25,604 nt of DNA from Thermodesulfobacteriaceae bacterium (GCA_015494725.1 WGAR01000175.1:1-25604), one strand, 5' to 3'. Positions 15,110-23,674 are shown, numbered from the stretch's first letter. Notes: a model not told the origin generated them from the letters alone. Program-made: numbers and translations.

Positions 15110-16213
15110 CTACCTCCGGGCCAGGTCCCGCATCTTTTCGTAGGCCTCGCGGGCGATACGCATGTGTTCCAGAAACCAGGGCAGTTCCTCCAGGTACAGG
15201 GCCTGAGGCCCGTCGCACAGAGCGGCCTCCGGCCGGGGATGAAATTCCACCAGGACCATATTGGCCCCGGCGATAACCCCCTGCGCCGCTACGTGGTAGA
15301 TGTCCTTGATCCCGTCCGGGGCCTCCACCCGGGAACCTATAGGATGGGAGGGATCCACACACACCGGGAGCCGGGTGAGTCGTTTGACCACCGGAACATG
15401 CCCAAAATCGGTCAGGTTGCGATGGGGATCTCCCAGATGGGTCCTCACCCCGCGCAGACAGAACACGATGCGGTGATTCCCTTCGCTGGCGATATATTCA
15501 CAGGCATTGAGCGATTCCTCAAGGGAGAGCCCCATGCCCCGTTTGTAGAGCACCGGAAATTCCTGCTGACTCCCCACCGCCCGGAGGAGTTCGAAGTTCT
15601 GGGCATTGCGGGTTCCGATCTGGAGCATCACCCCGGTGGGATGCCCGGTGCGCTCCAGGGCCTCGTAGATCTCCTCGATATGGTGAGGGGCCAGCACCTC
15701 CATGGCGATGACCCGGATACCGTATTTCCCGGCCAGCTCAAAGAGCCAGGGCAGACAATCCTTCCCCAGGCCCTGAAAGTCATAGGGAGAGGTACGGGGT
15801 TTGTAAGCCCCCATCCGGGCGGTAACGATTCCGGCCGCGGAGAGGGCCTTAAAGATGGCCTCGGCGTTCTCCCGGCTGTCCACCGCACAGAGCCCGGCGA
15901 AGATGTGGAAGGAATCCTGATCGAAATGCAGGCCCTGATACTCGAACCCGAAGGGCTCCAGGGTTCCGTGTCGCCCTATACGCCGGTATTTGGCCGAAAC
16001 CCTGATGGCCCTCTCCACCCCGGGCAGGGCCTGAACCTCCTCCAGAGGGACCCGCTGGGTGTCGCCTATGAGGTGGATCTCGGTGACCCTCCGGGTCATC
16101 CCCTCGTATTGAGCTACGTGGAGCCTCAGCCCCTCGAACCGGGATAGATAATCCCGGATCTTCTGAAATTCCGGACTATCCGGACCGACCTCCGGCCTCA
16201 GAATGATAATCAT
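15110..16213 (-). CDS. DAHP synthase (type I-beta)-like protein, divergent
   Basis: DAHP synthase condenses phosphoenolpyruvate and erythrose-4-phosphate, the first step of aromatic amino acid synthesis. The 367-residue product has an N-terminal ~70-residue ferredoxin-like regulatory domain followed by a TIM barrel with YKPRTSPYDFQGLG (137-150), QIGTRNAQNFELL (198-210), VLYKRGMGLSLEE (221-233), CLRG (252-255) and CVDPSHPIGSR (285-295). The metal ligand Cys109 is kept, but the usual AGPC.VE reads AGLCAVDS and the usual R-G-G before the KPRTSPY loop reads RMG. It may be a working variant or a paralogue with changed specificity. ATG 16213 has GGAGG in front. Confidence 0.8.
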   Translation of the reverse strand: MIIILRPEVGPDSPEFQKIRDYLSRFEGLRLHVAQYEGMTRRVTEIHLIGDTQRVPLEEVQALPGVERAIRVSAKYRRIGRHGTLEPFGFEYQGLHFDQDSFHIFAGLCAVDSRENAEAIFKALSAAGIVTARMGAYKPRTSPYDFQGLGKDCLPWLFELAGKYGIRVIAMEVLAPHHIEEIYEALERTGHPTGVMLQIGTRNAQNFELLRAVGSQQEFPVLYKRGMGLSLEESLNACEYIASEGNHRIVFCLRGVRTHLGDPHRNLTDFGHVPVVKRLTRLPVCVDPSHPIGSRVEAPDGIKDIYHVAAQGVIAGANMVLVEFHPRPEAALCDGPQALYLEELPWFLEHMRIAREAYEKMRDLARR

Positions 16214-16253
16214 GGCCCTCCATCCTCCGGTAAATTCAATCTATACATAGTGA

Positions 16254-16265
16254 CGCAATTTTGCG
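16254..16265. promoter_or_regulatory. Inverted repeat in the divergent aroF-like/eCIS gap
   Basis: CGCAA-TT-TTGCG is a short perfect inverted repeat spanning the presumed TTG start of the ATPase gene, in an AT-rich 47-base divergent gap (16214-16260). It could be an operator or simply chance. No clear promoter on either strand stands out here, although TATACA at 16242-16247 is a possible -10. Confidence 0.25.
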
Positions 16266-18042
16266 AAAACACAACCCCGCCCGGGACATCTTTCCTCTTG
16301 ACAGACTCCGGTCCCGGCTGCTATCCAGGGAAAAAGGCCCTTTTAAGGGGGGTGGAGTTAAGCGGTCTCCCTTTTTTCAGGATATAGAGCGGGCCCTTTA
16401 CCGGGAATTCTGGGACTTCCTGGCCGCGATCTTCGGTCTGGAGGAGGAGGAAAAATGGGCCCTGCTTTTGCCCTTCGCCCTGGAGAGCGGGTATGCGGAA
16501 TCCTCCGGCGAACCCTCCCGGGCCACCCCCCGACTTCTCCTGCACCTGACCGGGATCTCCTATTCCCGGGTCCGGGAACTTTTTCATCCCCGGGGGAAAC
16601 TCCACCGTTTTCGGCTCCTTCGCTATGTAAAAGGGACGGAGGAATATCCCCTTCTGGACCGTCCTTACGGGCTCCCGGAGGCCCTGATGGATCGTCTCTG
16701 CGGTCTTAAGCCCTGGCTGGAGGGGGTGGAGGAACTCCCGGCCTCGGATACGGGGCAGGCCGGTCCTCTAGCCGGCCGGATCGTCTCCCTGGCCCGCAAA
16801 TCTCAAGAGAGGGGAGAACCCTTCCTCCTGGAACTCATCGGAGAGAGGGAGACCGCGCTTCTGGCCCTGGAGGAGGCCCTGGCCCAGGTAGGGCTTCCGG
16901 CCTGGTCCGTTTCCCTCCCGGAGGTGGGGGAGGAGGGTCTGGGAGAGATCCTGCGGGAAGCCCTTCTGGAGGGGCGGCTGGTGGTCCTTACCGAGGCCGA
17001 TCGGAAGGAACTTCCGCGGGACCTACTGCGGGATCTGGCCCTTTATCTGGTCCTGGTGGCCGAACGCCCCCTGGGGTTTGCGGAACACCGTCTCGGTGTC
17101 CCCTCTCCTTCCGGGGACTATCTGGCCGGGGTCTTTCGACAGTGTGGGCTTTCCGAGGCCTGGCCTTTCCCGGTTTGCCGGCGGGATCTCAAAAAATGGA
17201 TCCGGGCCGGGCTTACGCCGGAGGAGATCCTCCTTGAAAAATACCGTCGCCGGGCCCAGGGGCTGGCCCTGGTGCGGAAGCCCTGCCGGAGCCCCGAAGA
17301 GTTGGTATTACCGGAAAGGGAAAAGAGGCTCCTGGATCACCTCCTACTTCGTCTGCGGCGCCGGACTCTGATCCTGGAGGATGAGGGCCTGGCCCGCCTG
17401 GCTTATCCCCGCAAAGGGGTCAACGTACTTTTTTCCGGGCCTCCGGGTACAGGCAAAACCCTGGCCGCGGAAATCCTGGCCGGATCTCTGGGGTTGCCGC
17501 TAGTGATGGTGGATCTGGCCGGGGTGGCCAGTAAATGGGTGGGCGAAACGGAAAAAAATCTGCGTCTCATCTTCGAGGACCTGGTAAGCCCGGAGACGGT
17601 GGTGGTCTTTGATGAGGCCGAGGCCCTCTTCGGACGCCGGGTAGAAAATCGACAGGCCCAGGATCGCTATGCCAACATGGAAATAAGCTATCTCCTTCAG
17701 CGACTGGAGGATCATCGGGGGTGTGTAATCCTGGCCACCAATCTGGAACCGGCTCTGGACCAGGCTTTTGTGCGCCGACTGGATCTGATCCTCCGATTCC
17801 CCTTCCCGGATGAGGAGATGCGGGAACGGCTCTGGCGGCAATTTCTGGCCCGGCTTCCCCGTACCCGGGGTATAGAGGTAACCAGGCTGGCTCGAGAGTA
17901 TCCCCTGAGCGGGGGACAGATCCGAAACATCGTCCTCACCGCGGCCTATCTGGCCGGGGAAGGACCGGTAGGCCCCGAGGAAATAAAAGAAGCCTTGGAA
18001 CTCGAGCTGACCAAACTCGGAGCCATGCTGGAGGCGAGGTGA
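16261..18042 (+). CDS. eCIS-associated AAA+ ATPase (Afp15/Pvc15-like)
   Basis: This is an AAA+ ATPase of up to 593 residues at the head of the injection-system genes. The C-terminal half is a full AAA module: Walker A GPPGTGKT (393-400), GVASKWVGETEKNLR, Walker B VVVFDEAEALFGRR, sensor-1 ILATN and an arginine-rich sensor region FVRRLDLILRFPF. Residues ~165-300 look like a decayed AAA core (LLELIGERETALLALEEAL, VVLTEADRKELP). Such ATPases accompany eCIS and are thought to help assembly or cargo loading. The start is uncertain: TTG 16261 has no ribosome binding site, there is no in-frame ATG or GTG for over 400 bases, and a TTGACA lies at 16298. Its stop overlaps the next start as GTGA. Confidence 0.82.
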   Translation: MRKHNPARDIFPLDRLRSRLLSREKGPFKGGGVKRSPFFQDIERALYREFWDFLAAIFGLEEEEKWALLLPFALESGYAESSGEPSRATPRLLLHLTGISYSRVRELFHPRGKLHRFRLLRYVKGTEEYPLLDRPYGLPEALMDRLCGLKPWLEGVEELPASDTGQAGPLAGRIVSLARKSQERGEPFLLELIGERETALLALEEALAQVGLPAWSVSLPEVGEEGLGEILREALLEGRLVVLTEADRKELPRDLLRDLALYLVLVAERPLGFAEHRLGVPSPSGDYLAGVFRQCGLSEAWPFPVCRRDLKKWIRAGLTPEEILLEKYRRRAQGLALVRKPCRSPEELVLPEREKRLLDHLLLRLRRRTLILEDEGLARLAYPRKGVNVLFSGPPGTGKTLAAEILAGSLGLPLVMVDLAGVASKWVGETEKNLRLIFEDLVSPETVVVFDEAEALFGRRVENRQAQDRYANMEISYLLQRLEDHRGCVILATNLEPALDQAFVRRLDLILRFPFPDEEMRERLWRQFLARLPRTRGIEVTRLAREYPLSGGQIRNIVLTAAYLAGEGPVGPEEIKEALELELTKLGAMLEAR

Positions 18043-20924
18043 AGGCACCGGCCCGGGAGGAAAGAAGAAAGGAAGGCGTGGACCTTCGGGGACGTCCCGG
18101 AAAGGAAGTGATCGAGGAGATCCGAAGGCAGGTCCCCCAGGGCCAGAAAAGACGCCTGATCTTTTCCTATGGAGCCATGGCCCGGGGAGAGATAGAAATC
18201 ACTCACCATCGTCATGATCTCCGGGGCAAGGGGTTCCTGCCCCTGACCCGGCCTGCCCTTCCGGTAAAGGATGTGGGGCTCTGGGTAAAGGTGACCCCCC
18301 GGGGCCCCACGGGGTATCTGGCCTTCCGCACGGAAAAGGGGGTCCACAATCTGAGACATCTGGCCCTTCTCCTGCGGCTTCGTCCCCAGGCCCTAGGGCT
18401 TCAGGGGATCCGGATAAGCGGTTCGTCCCGGATCACCAATCGTCTTACCGAGCAGGGGGTACTGGAGTTTGCGGCCTCCGGGCTGAGACTTCGGATTAAG
18501 GAACGTTTTCGGGGGCATCTGGATCTTTCTCTTACCGATCGCGGCCCCCGGGTCACCCGGGCCGGGGCCCTTCTGGATTTCGGAAAGATAGCCCGGGTAG
18601 AAATGGAACTGGTTCCCGCGGAGGACGGCTACCTTACGGGGAAGGTTCAGACCCAAGTCACCCTGGGACGGGCCTCCGGGAAGGCCAACTTCCTCTGGGA
18701 CCGCGAGGGTCTTCAGGCCCAGGGAGATCTGAATTACCGGGACCAAAAGTTCGACGGAAAGGTCCATCTGGAGGTGGTGAGCAGCGATCGGGCCGGGAAG
18801 GTGCTGGGCTCCCGGATTCCCCGCCGCAAACCCTTTCCCCGGCCCTATGCCCTGGTGGCCCAGGGGGTCCTGCGTTTCCATTTTACGGACTGGCTCACCG
18901 GGAGCGCCCGGGTCTTTATCGATCCCTGGGGACATTTTACCGTCTGCGGGGAAATCACCCCTCAGGCCGAGATCGAGCTCTTCCCCCAAAAGAACTACCG
19001 TCGAGAGCTTCCCTCGCTCGAGGCCCGGGCGGCTTACGGTATTCCGGTCCTCGGCAACGTATTTCTTTTCCTGGGGATCGGGCTTGAACTCTGGGCCGTA
19101 GTGGGGCCGGCCAAATTCTATAACCTCAGGGTGAGCGGACAGTATTCCACCGATCCGGCGGTAGCCAAGGATTTTCGGATCCAAGGGTCCCTGAACATCT
19201 CCGCAGCGGCGGGGCTGGATGCCCGGATCGAAGGTGGGGCCGGGGTGGAGATCGCCGACCACGACGTGAAGGCCGGTATCGGACTCACGGGTCGGGCCGG
19301 CATCAAAGGATACGCCGAGGCCACCCCGGTGGTGGGGTACCGGGAAAACCCGAAGAACGGCCAGGGGGAATTCTTCATTAGCGGAGACCTGGAGCTCGGA
19401 GCCCAGCCCTTCCTGGGACTTTCCGGAGACTTTTTCCTTCGGGTGGACAGCCCCTGGTGGTCGCCGCTGGGGGACCGCAAATGGAGCTGGCCTTTTATGC
19501 ACAAGGAGTGGCCCCTTCCGGGCACCCTGGGTATCCGGGCCCGGGTGGATTACGTGTTCGGTTCCCGGGACTGGCCCCGGATCGAATTCGGACGGGTGGA
19601 TTTCGATCCGGAGAAATTCGCTTCGGATCTGGTTCACCGCCGGGTAAAGAGCGGGCCAGGAGAAAGGAAAGCCCCGGGACGCTGGAAAGAGAGGAACCGC
19701 CCCGGGGCCCGGGCTCCCTCTGCCCCGGAGAAGAGGCCGGGGGTCCGCCCCGGAGGGACCGCCAGGCGGATGCGGGTACGGAAAAAGGGGTTCCCGGCTC
19801 CCGGACATCGGGCCCGGGTCCCTGGCAGAGGGAGGGCTCTGCGGAAGAGGGCCCGCAGACCGGTCCGAAGCCACGGGAAGGGAATCCCCAAGGGGCTGGC
19901 CCGCAAACGGCCAAAGGTCCCCGGCCAGGCCCCTACGGATCCCCGCAAGGCTCGGGCCCTGGCTGCGGTTCGGGCCGCCTTCGCCCGGGAGAAAAAGCCC
20001 CTTCCCCTGGGCCGGGTCTATGCCCTGACCCGAAAACTCCGGCGACGGTATCGGTTCCGGCGGCTGGAGGCGGTGGTGCGGGGGAAACGTTTTCAAATCC
20101 GGGCCGCTCTGAGTAAAGAAAGAACGATTTATACGGGTCCGGTGGAGGAAGGGATTCCGCTTTTCGGGTCCGATCCCACCTGCCCCTCGGCTTATCAAAT
20201 AAGCGGCGACACCCTGATCTTCCGGACCTTCTATCTGCCCCGGGCCAAATACTACACCCAGGGCCCCGGGGGCGAATATTTCTATCGTTCGAGGTACGAA
20301 AAAAGGGCCCTTGTCGCGCGGGTTTCCGCGGTCCATCCCCGGGAGGCCAAGGCCCAGCGGAAGGCCTGGGAGGCGACCTATGCCGAGCCGGCCCTGAAAA
20401 GTATCTGCAAATTCCTGGCCTCTAAGGTTCCACCCCGGGAGATCAAGATCAGGAGTAAGGAAGGGACTTCTTCCGGCCGGACCCGGGAAAATATCTGTGA
20501 ATCTATGAAAGAGAAAAATCCCTCCCTCCGGTTTCTCCTGGAAGAGATCGTAAAACGCCGCTGGCACGTGTTTCCCGACTGGGGAAGGAAGGAGTGTGAC
20601 AAGTCCGTTTCCTATGATGTGGATCATATTGTGGAACTGGCGGTGGGGGGAAAGGACGATCCCCGGAAAAACTATGTGCTCCTCACTTCCCGGGCCAATC
20701 GTTCCAGCGGCGGGGCCTTTGCCGCCTATTTTCGGGCCATGCGCAAGAAGGCCACGGAACTGGGAAAGAGCCAGGTAAAACTGGTCAAATTCTCCGGGGA
20801 ACCGGTTCATCCCGGTCGGGGCCGGGTGGGAGGCGGGGACCTCTGGACCTCCCGGGAGATTGCCTCCGGAGAACATATAAAACGGTGTTATCCCCTGCTG
20901 ATAAGGAGGCTCGGGGCCCGATGA
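18039..20924 (+). CDS. Large eCIS candidate effector with C-terminal HNH-like nuclease motif
   Basis: This is a 961-residue protein without signal peptide. Residues ~90-330 are beta-rich. Residues ~335-490 are Gly/Ala-rich (hydrophobic NVFLFLGIGLELWAVVG, then DHDVKAGIGLTGRAGIKGY and DSPWWSPL near 471), a pattern I recall from large eCIS-linked DUF4157-type proteins; no HExxH is seen. Residues ~533-632 are a Pro/Gly/Arg/Lys-rich, strongly basic linker. The C-terminus holds DVDHIVELAVGGKDD (860-874, Asp862-His863), KNYVLL (Asn878) and ANRSSGG (Asn887), matching HNH-type toxin nucleases. GTG 18039 overlaps the ATPase stop, with GGAGG 4 bases upstream. The likely role is a nuclease payload; delivery and target are inferred. 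No immunity gene is apparent. Confidence 0.72.
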   Translation: MKAPAREERRKEGVDLRGRPGKEVIEEIRRQVPQGQKRRLIFSYGAMARGEIEITHHRHDLRGKGFLPLTRPALPVKDVGLWVKVTPRGPTGYLAFRTEKGVHNLRHLALLLRLRPQALGLQGIRISGSSRITNRLTEQGVLEFAASGLRLRIKERFRGHLDLSLTDRGPRVTRAGALLDFGKIARVEMELVPAEDGYLTGKVQTQVTLGRASGKANFLWDREGLQAQGDLNYRDQKFDGKVHLEVVSSDRAGKVLGSRIPRRKPFPRPYALVAQGVLRFHFTDWLTGSARVFIDPWGHFTVCGEITPQAEIELFPQKNYRRELPSLEARAAYGIPVLGNVFLFLGIGLELWAVVGPAKFYNLRVSGQYSTDPAVAKDFRIQGSLNISAAAGLDARIEGGAGVEIADHDVKAGIGLTGRAGIKGYAEATPVVGYRENPKNGQGEFFISGDLELGAQPFLGLSGDFFLRVDSPWWSPLGDRKWSWPFMHKEWPLPGTLGIRARVDYVFGSRDWPRIEFGRVDFDPEKFASDLVHRRVKSGPGERKAPGRWKERNRPGARAPSAPEKRPGVRPGGTARRMRVRKKGFPAPGHRARVPGRGRALRKRARRPVRSHGKGIPKGLARKRPKVPGQAPTDPRKARALAAVRAAFAREKKPLPLGRVYALTRKLRRRYRFRRLEAVVRGKRFQIRAALSKERTIYTGPVEEGIPLFGSDPTCPSAYQISGDTLIFRTFYLPRAKYYTQGPGGEYFYRSRYEKRALVARVSAVHPREAKAQRKAWEATYAEPALKSICKFLASKVPPREIKIRSKEGTSSGRTRENICESMKEKNPSLRFLLEEIVKRRWHVFPDWGRKECDKSVSYDVDHIVELAVGGKDDPRKNYVLLTSRANRSSGGAFAAYFRAMRKKATELGKSQVKLVKFSGEPVHPGRGRVGGGDLWTSREIASGEHIKRCYPLLIRRLGAR

Positions 20925-21493
20925 GCCAGATAATCGCTGACCTCGGAGAGACCCTGATAGGTATCCTTCGGGAGGGCTTTGAGGGGGTGATTCCCCATCC
21001 CGAGGAGGCCATCGTGCTCTCCTCCCCCGGGGATCTGGGCCCGGCGGAGAATCCACGACTCTGTCTTTTCCTCTACCATCTCCGGGAAAACACCGCTCTG
21101 AGGAACGCCTTTACACCGGAGGAAAGGAGACCTCCCCTGGCACTAGATCTCTATTTTATGCTCACGGCCTATGCTCCCTCGCGTTTGACCGACCGCACCT
21201 CCGCCACCCTGGAGGAATACCGTCTGCTCGGGCGGGCCATGGCCATCTTTCATCGCCATCTTGTCCTCCGCGATCCTTATCTGCGGGGTGAGCTGGCCGG
21301 ACAGGGCCTAGAGTTTCGTCTGATCCTGCATCCCCTGCCGGTGGAGGAGATGGCCCGGATCTGGAACGCCTTCCATTCCCGGCCCTTCAAGCTCTCGGTC
21401 TGTTATCTCCTTACCCCGGTCATTATGGAAACCCCGATTCGGGAAAGGGAACCGGTGCGGGAGATCCTTCTGGACCTGGAGGCCCGGAAATGA
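20921..21493 (+). CDS. DUF4255 family protein (Pvc16-like tail terminator)
   Basis: This 190-residue protein is a DUF4255/Pvc16-like component, known in contractile injection systems as the cap at the end of tube and sheath. Features of the family are the start MSQIIADLGETLIGILREGFEG, LSSPGDLGPAENPRLCLFLYHLRENTALRN, PPLALDLYFMLTAYAP and the C-terminal WNAFHSRPFKLSVCYLLTPVIM. The frame is open to 20885, but ATG 20921 is chosen because it gives the family N-terminus and overlaps the effector stop (ATGA). It ends overlapping the next gene by 4 bases, so the four leading genes of the cluster are translationally coupled. Confidence 0.88.
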   Translation: MSQIIADLGETLIGILREGFEGVIPHPEEAIVLSSPGDLGPAENPRLCLFLYHLRENTALRNAFTPEERRPPLALDLYFMLTAYAPSRLTDRTSATLEEYRLLGRAMAIFHRHLVLRDPYLRGELAGQGLEFRLILHPLPVEEMARIWNAFHSRPFKLSVCYLLTPVIMETPIREREPVREILLDLEARK

Positions 21494-22083
21494 GACGCAT
21501 CCTTCCGGAATTGATCCTCCTCATCACCGACGCTTACACCGGGCAAAGACCCCATTTACCCTATCTTCTAAGGATAGATCCCCCGCCGGTGCGGAGGGTG
21601 AGAAATCCGCACGGGTATCATCTTCTTTTTTACCGGCTCTATGGGGAGGGACTGGAGGTAACCGTTTCCGTTTCCGGGCCGTATTATCAGCCGCGGGAGT
21701 TGAGGCTTTCCCTGCCCCGGGAGGGACCTCTGGAGATCGAGCTCTGGCCGGAAAGGATTTATCCCTTTCCCTCCGGGGCCACCCTGCTTTACGGGCAGGT
21801 ATTTCGGGAGGGACGGCCCCTGGGCGGGGTCCGGGTCCTTGCTCGGACCCTTTTTGAGGAGATCCTCACCCGTACCGACACCCAGGGATCCTTTGTCCTT
21901 TTCCCGCGGAGGGTGGAGGGACGGAGACTCCTGCGGCGGGGGCAGGGGCTTTTTATCCCCGGGCCCCGGGGCGGACGCCGGATCTCCCTTCAGGTGGAGA
22001 CCCCGCAGGGGATGATCATCCGACGGCATCCGCGCTGGCCCGTAGGGGAAGAAACCCGGATCCAGGTGGAGGTGCGACCATGA
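21490..22083 (+). CDS. eCIS-associated protein with CarboxypepD regulatory-like fold
   Basis: This 197-residue protein is predicted to be all-beta. The N-terminal half (LPELILLITDAYTGQRP, then YHLLFYRLYGEGLEVTVSVSGPYYQP) resembles a small beta-sandwich. The segment GATLLYGQVFREGRPLGGVRVLARTLFEEILTRTDTQGSFVLFP matches the transthyretin-like/CarboxypepD regulatory repeat pattern (G.V.....PL.GV.V......T.TD..G.F.L). Proteins of this kind sit beside DUF4255 genes in other injection-system clusters. It is probably a structural accessory or a surface-decorating piece. No enzyme motif is seen. It overlaps the preceding gene (ATGA). Confidence 0.65.
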   Translation: MRRILPELILLITDAYTGQRPHLPYLLRIDPPPVRRVRNPHGYHLLFYRLYGEGLEVTVSVSGPYYQPRELRLSLPREGPLEIELWPERIYPFPSGATLLYGQVFREGRPLGGVRVLARTLFEEILTRTDTQGSFVLFPRRVEGRRLLRRGQGLFIPGPRGGRRISLQVETPQGMIIRRHPRWPVGEETRIQVEVRP

Positions 22084-22122
22084 AAAGGGCCTCCGCCGGT
22101 TCCGAATCTCAAATCACCAGGA

Positions 22123-22129
22123 AGGAGGA
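22123..22129 (+). promoter_or_regulatory. Strong ribosome binding site of the sheath gene
   Basis: GGAAGGAGG ends 7 bases before ATG 22136. The next two genes also have AGGAGG at 6-base spacing and short untranslated gaps, unlike the coupled genes upstream. This fits the need for many copies of sheath and tube. Confidence 0.7.
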
Positions 22130-22135
22130 AGACTT

Positions 22136-23674
22136 ATGCCGGAATATCTTGCACCAGGGGTTTACATCGAGGAGATAGAGCTGGGGGCCAAACCCATCGA
22201 GGGGGTAAGCACCTCCACGGCAGTCTTTCTGGGGCGCACCGAACGCGGTCCCACGGAGGAGCCGGTTCTGGTAACCAGCCTGACCCAGTTCCGGCGCCTT
22301 TTCGGAGGGCCTTTTTCCGAGGAGGCCTATCTTCCCTATGCCCTGGAGGGTTTTTTCCTGAACGGGGGAAAACGCGGTTTCGTCTGCCGGGTCCTGGGCG
22401 AGGGGGCCGAGGAGGCCCGTTTCACCTTCAACGGTGCGGCCCATCCCGTTTTCCGGGCCGGCTCCAAAGGGGCCTGGGGAAATCGCTTACTGGTGGTGCT
22501 CCGTCCGGACGAAAAAGACTCCAGCCAGATAGGCGCACTGGAGCTGGCCCTGGTGCCGCAGGAGAAGGCCCTGGAGGCCCTTATGGGCACCGACCCCCAC
22601 AAAGCCTGGGGAGACGTGGATCCCCTCGCGTTGAAGCGTCTTCTGGAAAAGGCCCGGGACCGGGAAACTTACGCTCCCCGTCCGGGAAGCTCCTCGAGGC
22701 TGGAGGATCTCCGGGAGCAGCTCAAACGTTCCCAGCTGCTGAGGTTGAACCTGGACCAATCCCAGGCCCAGAACCTCGCGCCCGGGGTCTATCGCCTCTC
22801 CGGGGGCAGCGACGGCACCCTTAAGCTGGAAAATTACCAATCCTTTTTCCCGGACCTGGAGAAGATAGAAGAAATCTCCCTGGTCTATGCCCCCTACGAA
22901 AAGGATTTTTACGCGCATCTGGTTCCCCGGCTCCTTGCCCATTGCGAGAAACTGAAGGATCGTTTCCTGGTCATAGACCCGCCTCCGGGAAAGACCCCTT
23001 CAGATCTGGCCGGCTCTCCTCCACGCGATCACTGGGAAAGCAAGTACGCGGCTTTTTACTATCCCTGGCTCCGGATCTACGATCCTCTAACCCAGGGCCT
23101 GCGGACCGTGCCGCCGGGGGGACATGTGCTGGGGGTCTATGCCCGCACGGATGTGGAACGGGGGGTACACAAGGCCCCGGCCAATGAACCGGTACGGGGG
23201 GTGGCTGGTCTGGCCTATCGGGTAGGCAAGGGGGAACAGGAGATTCTCAATCCCCTGGGGGTCAATTGCATCCGGGCCCTGCCCGGGAGGGGGATCCGGA
23301 TCTGGGGGGCCCGTACCCTCTCCTCCGATCCCCTGTGGAAATACGTCAACGTCCGGAGGCTCTTCATCTTTCTGGAGAAATCCATCGAGCAGGGACTCCA
23401 ATGGGTGGTCTTCGAACCCAATAGTCCCAGGCTGTGGGCCCGGGTCCGTCAGACCGTGACCCAGTTTTTGACCGGGGTCTGGAAGGACGGGGCCCTTACC
23501 GGGGCCACTCCGGAGGAGGCCTTTTTTGTGAAATGCGACGAGACCACCATGACCGAGGAGGATATAGAAAACGGTCGTCTGGTGGTGATGGTGGGGGTAG
23601 CCCCGGTGAGACCGGCCGAGTTTGTTATCTTCCGGATCGCCCAATGGTCCGGAGGCAGCGAGGTCAGCGAATAA
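22136..23674 (+). CDS. Contractile tail sheath protein
   Basis: This is the sheath subunit that contracts around the inner tube to drive injection. The 512-residue product begins MPEYLAPGVYIEEIELGAKPIEGVSTSTAVFLG, the standard N-terminal handshake arm and sheath opening, then LTQFRRLFGG. The C-terminal domain contains VNVRRLFIFLEKSIEQGLQWVVFEPNSPRLWARVRQTVTQFL and ends FRIAQWSGG, all typical of phage/eCIS sheaths. The insert around residues 150-220 is variable and probably outward facing. Only one sheath gene is visible, while Afp/PVC systems carry several; another could lie outside the window. Confidence 0.95.
   Translation: MPEYLAPGVYIEEIELGAKPIEGVSTSTAVFLGRTERGPTEEPVLVTSLTQFRRLFGGPFSEEAYLPYALEGFFLNGGKRGFVCRVLGEGAEEARFTFNGAAHPVFRAGSKGAWGNRLLVVLRPDEKDSSQIGALELALVPQEKALEALMGTDPHKAWGDVDPLALKRLLEKARDRETYAPRPGSSSRLEDLREQLKRSQLLRLNLDQSQAQNLAPGVYRLSGGSDGTLKLENYQSFFPDLEKIEEISLVYAPYEKDFYAHLVPRLLAHCEKLKDRFLVIDPPPGKTPSDLAGSPPRDHWESKYAAFYYPWLRIYDPLTQGLRTVPPGGHVLGVYARTDVERGVHKAPANEPVRGVAGLAYRVGKGEQEILNPLGVNCIRALPGRGIRIWGARTLSSDPLWKYVNVRRLFIFLEKSIEQGLQWVVFEPNSPRLWARVRQTVTQFLTGVWKDGALTGATPEEAFFVKCDETTMTEEDIENGRLVVMVGVAPVRPAEFVIFRIAQWSGGSEVSE

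Noticed and set aside
18039..20924. DUF4157-type metalloprotease (HExxH) in the eCIS large protein
   Set aside because: The region resembles such proteins in its Gly-rich middle, but no HExxH motif is present; HHRHD near residue 56 does not fit.
18393..21056. 887-residue leftward open frame under the effector gene
   Set aside because: It is antisense to the effector, has no family motif, is rich in Pro/Gly, and does not fit the overlap chain of the operon. Long antisense frames are expected at this GC content.
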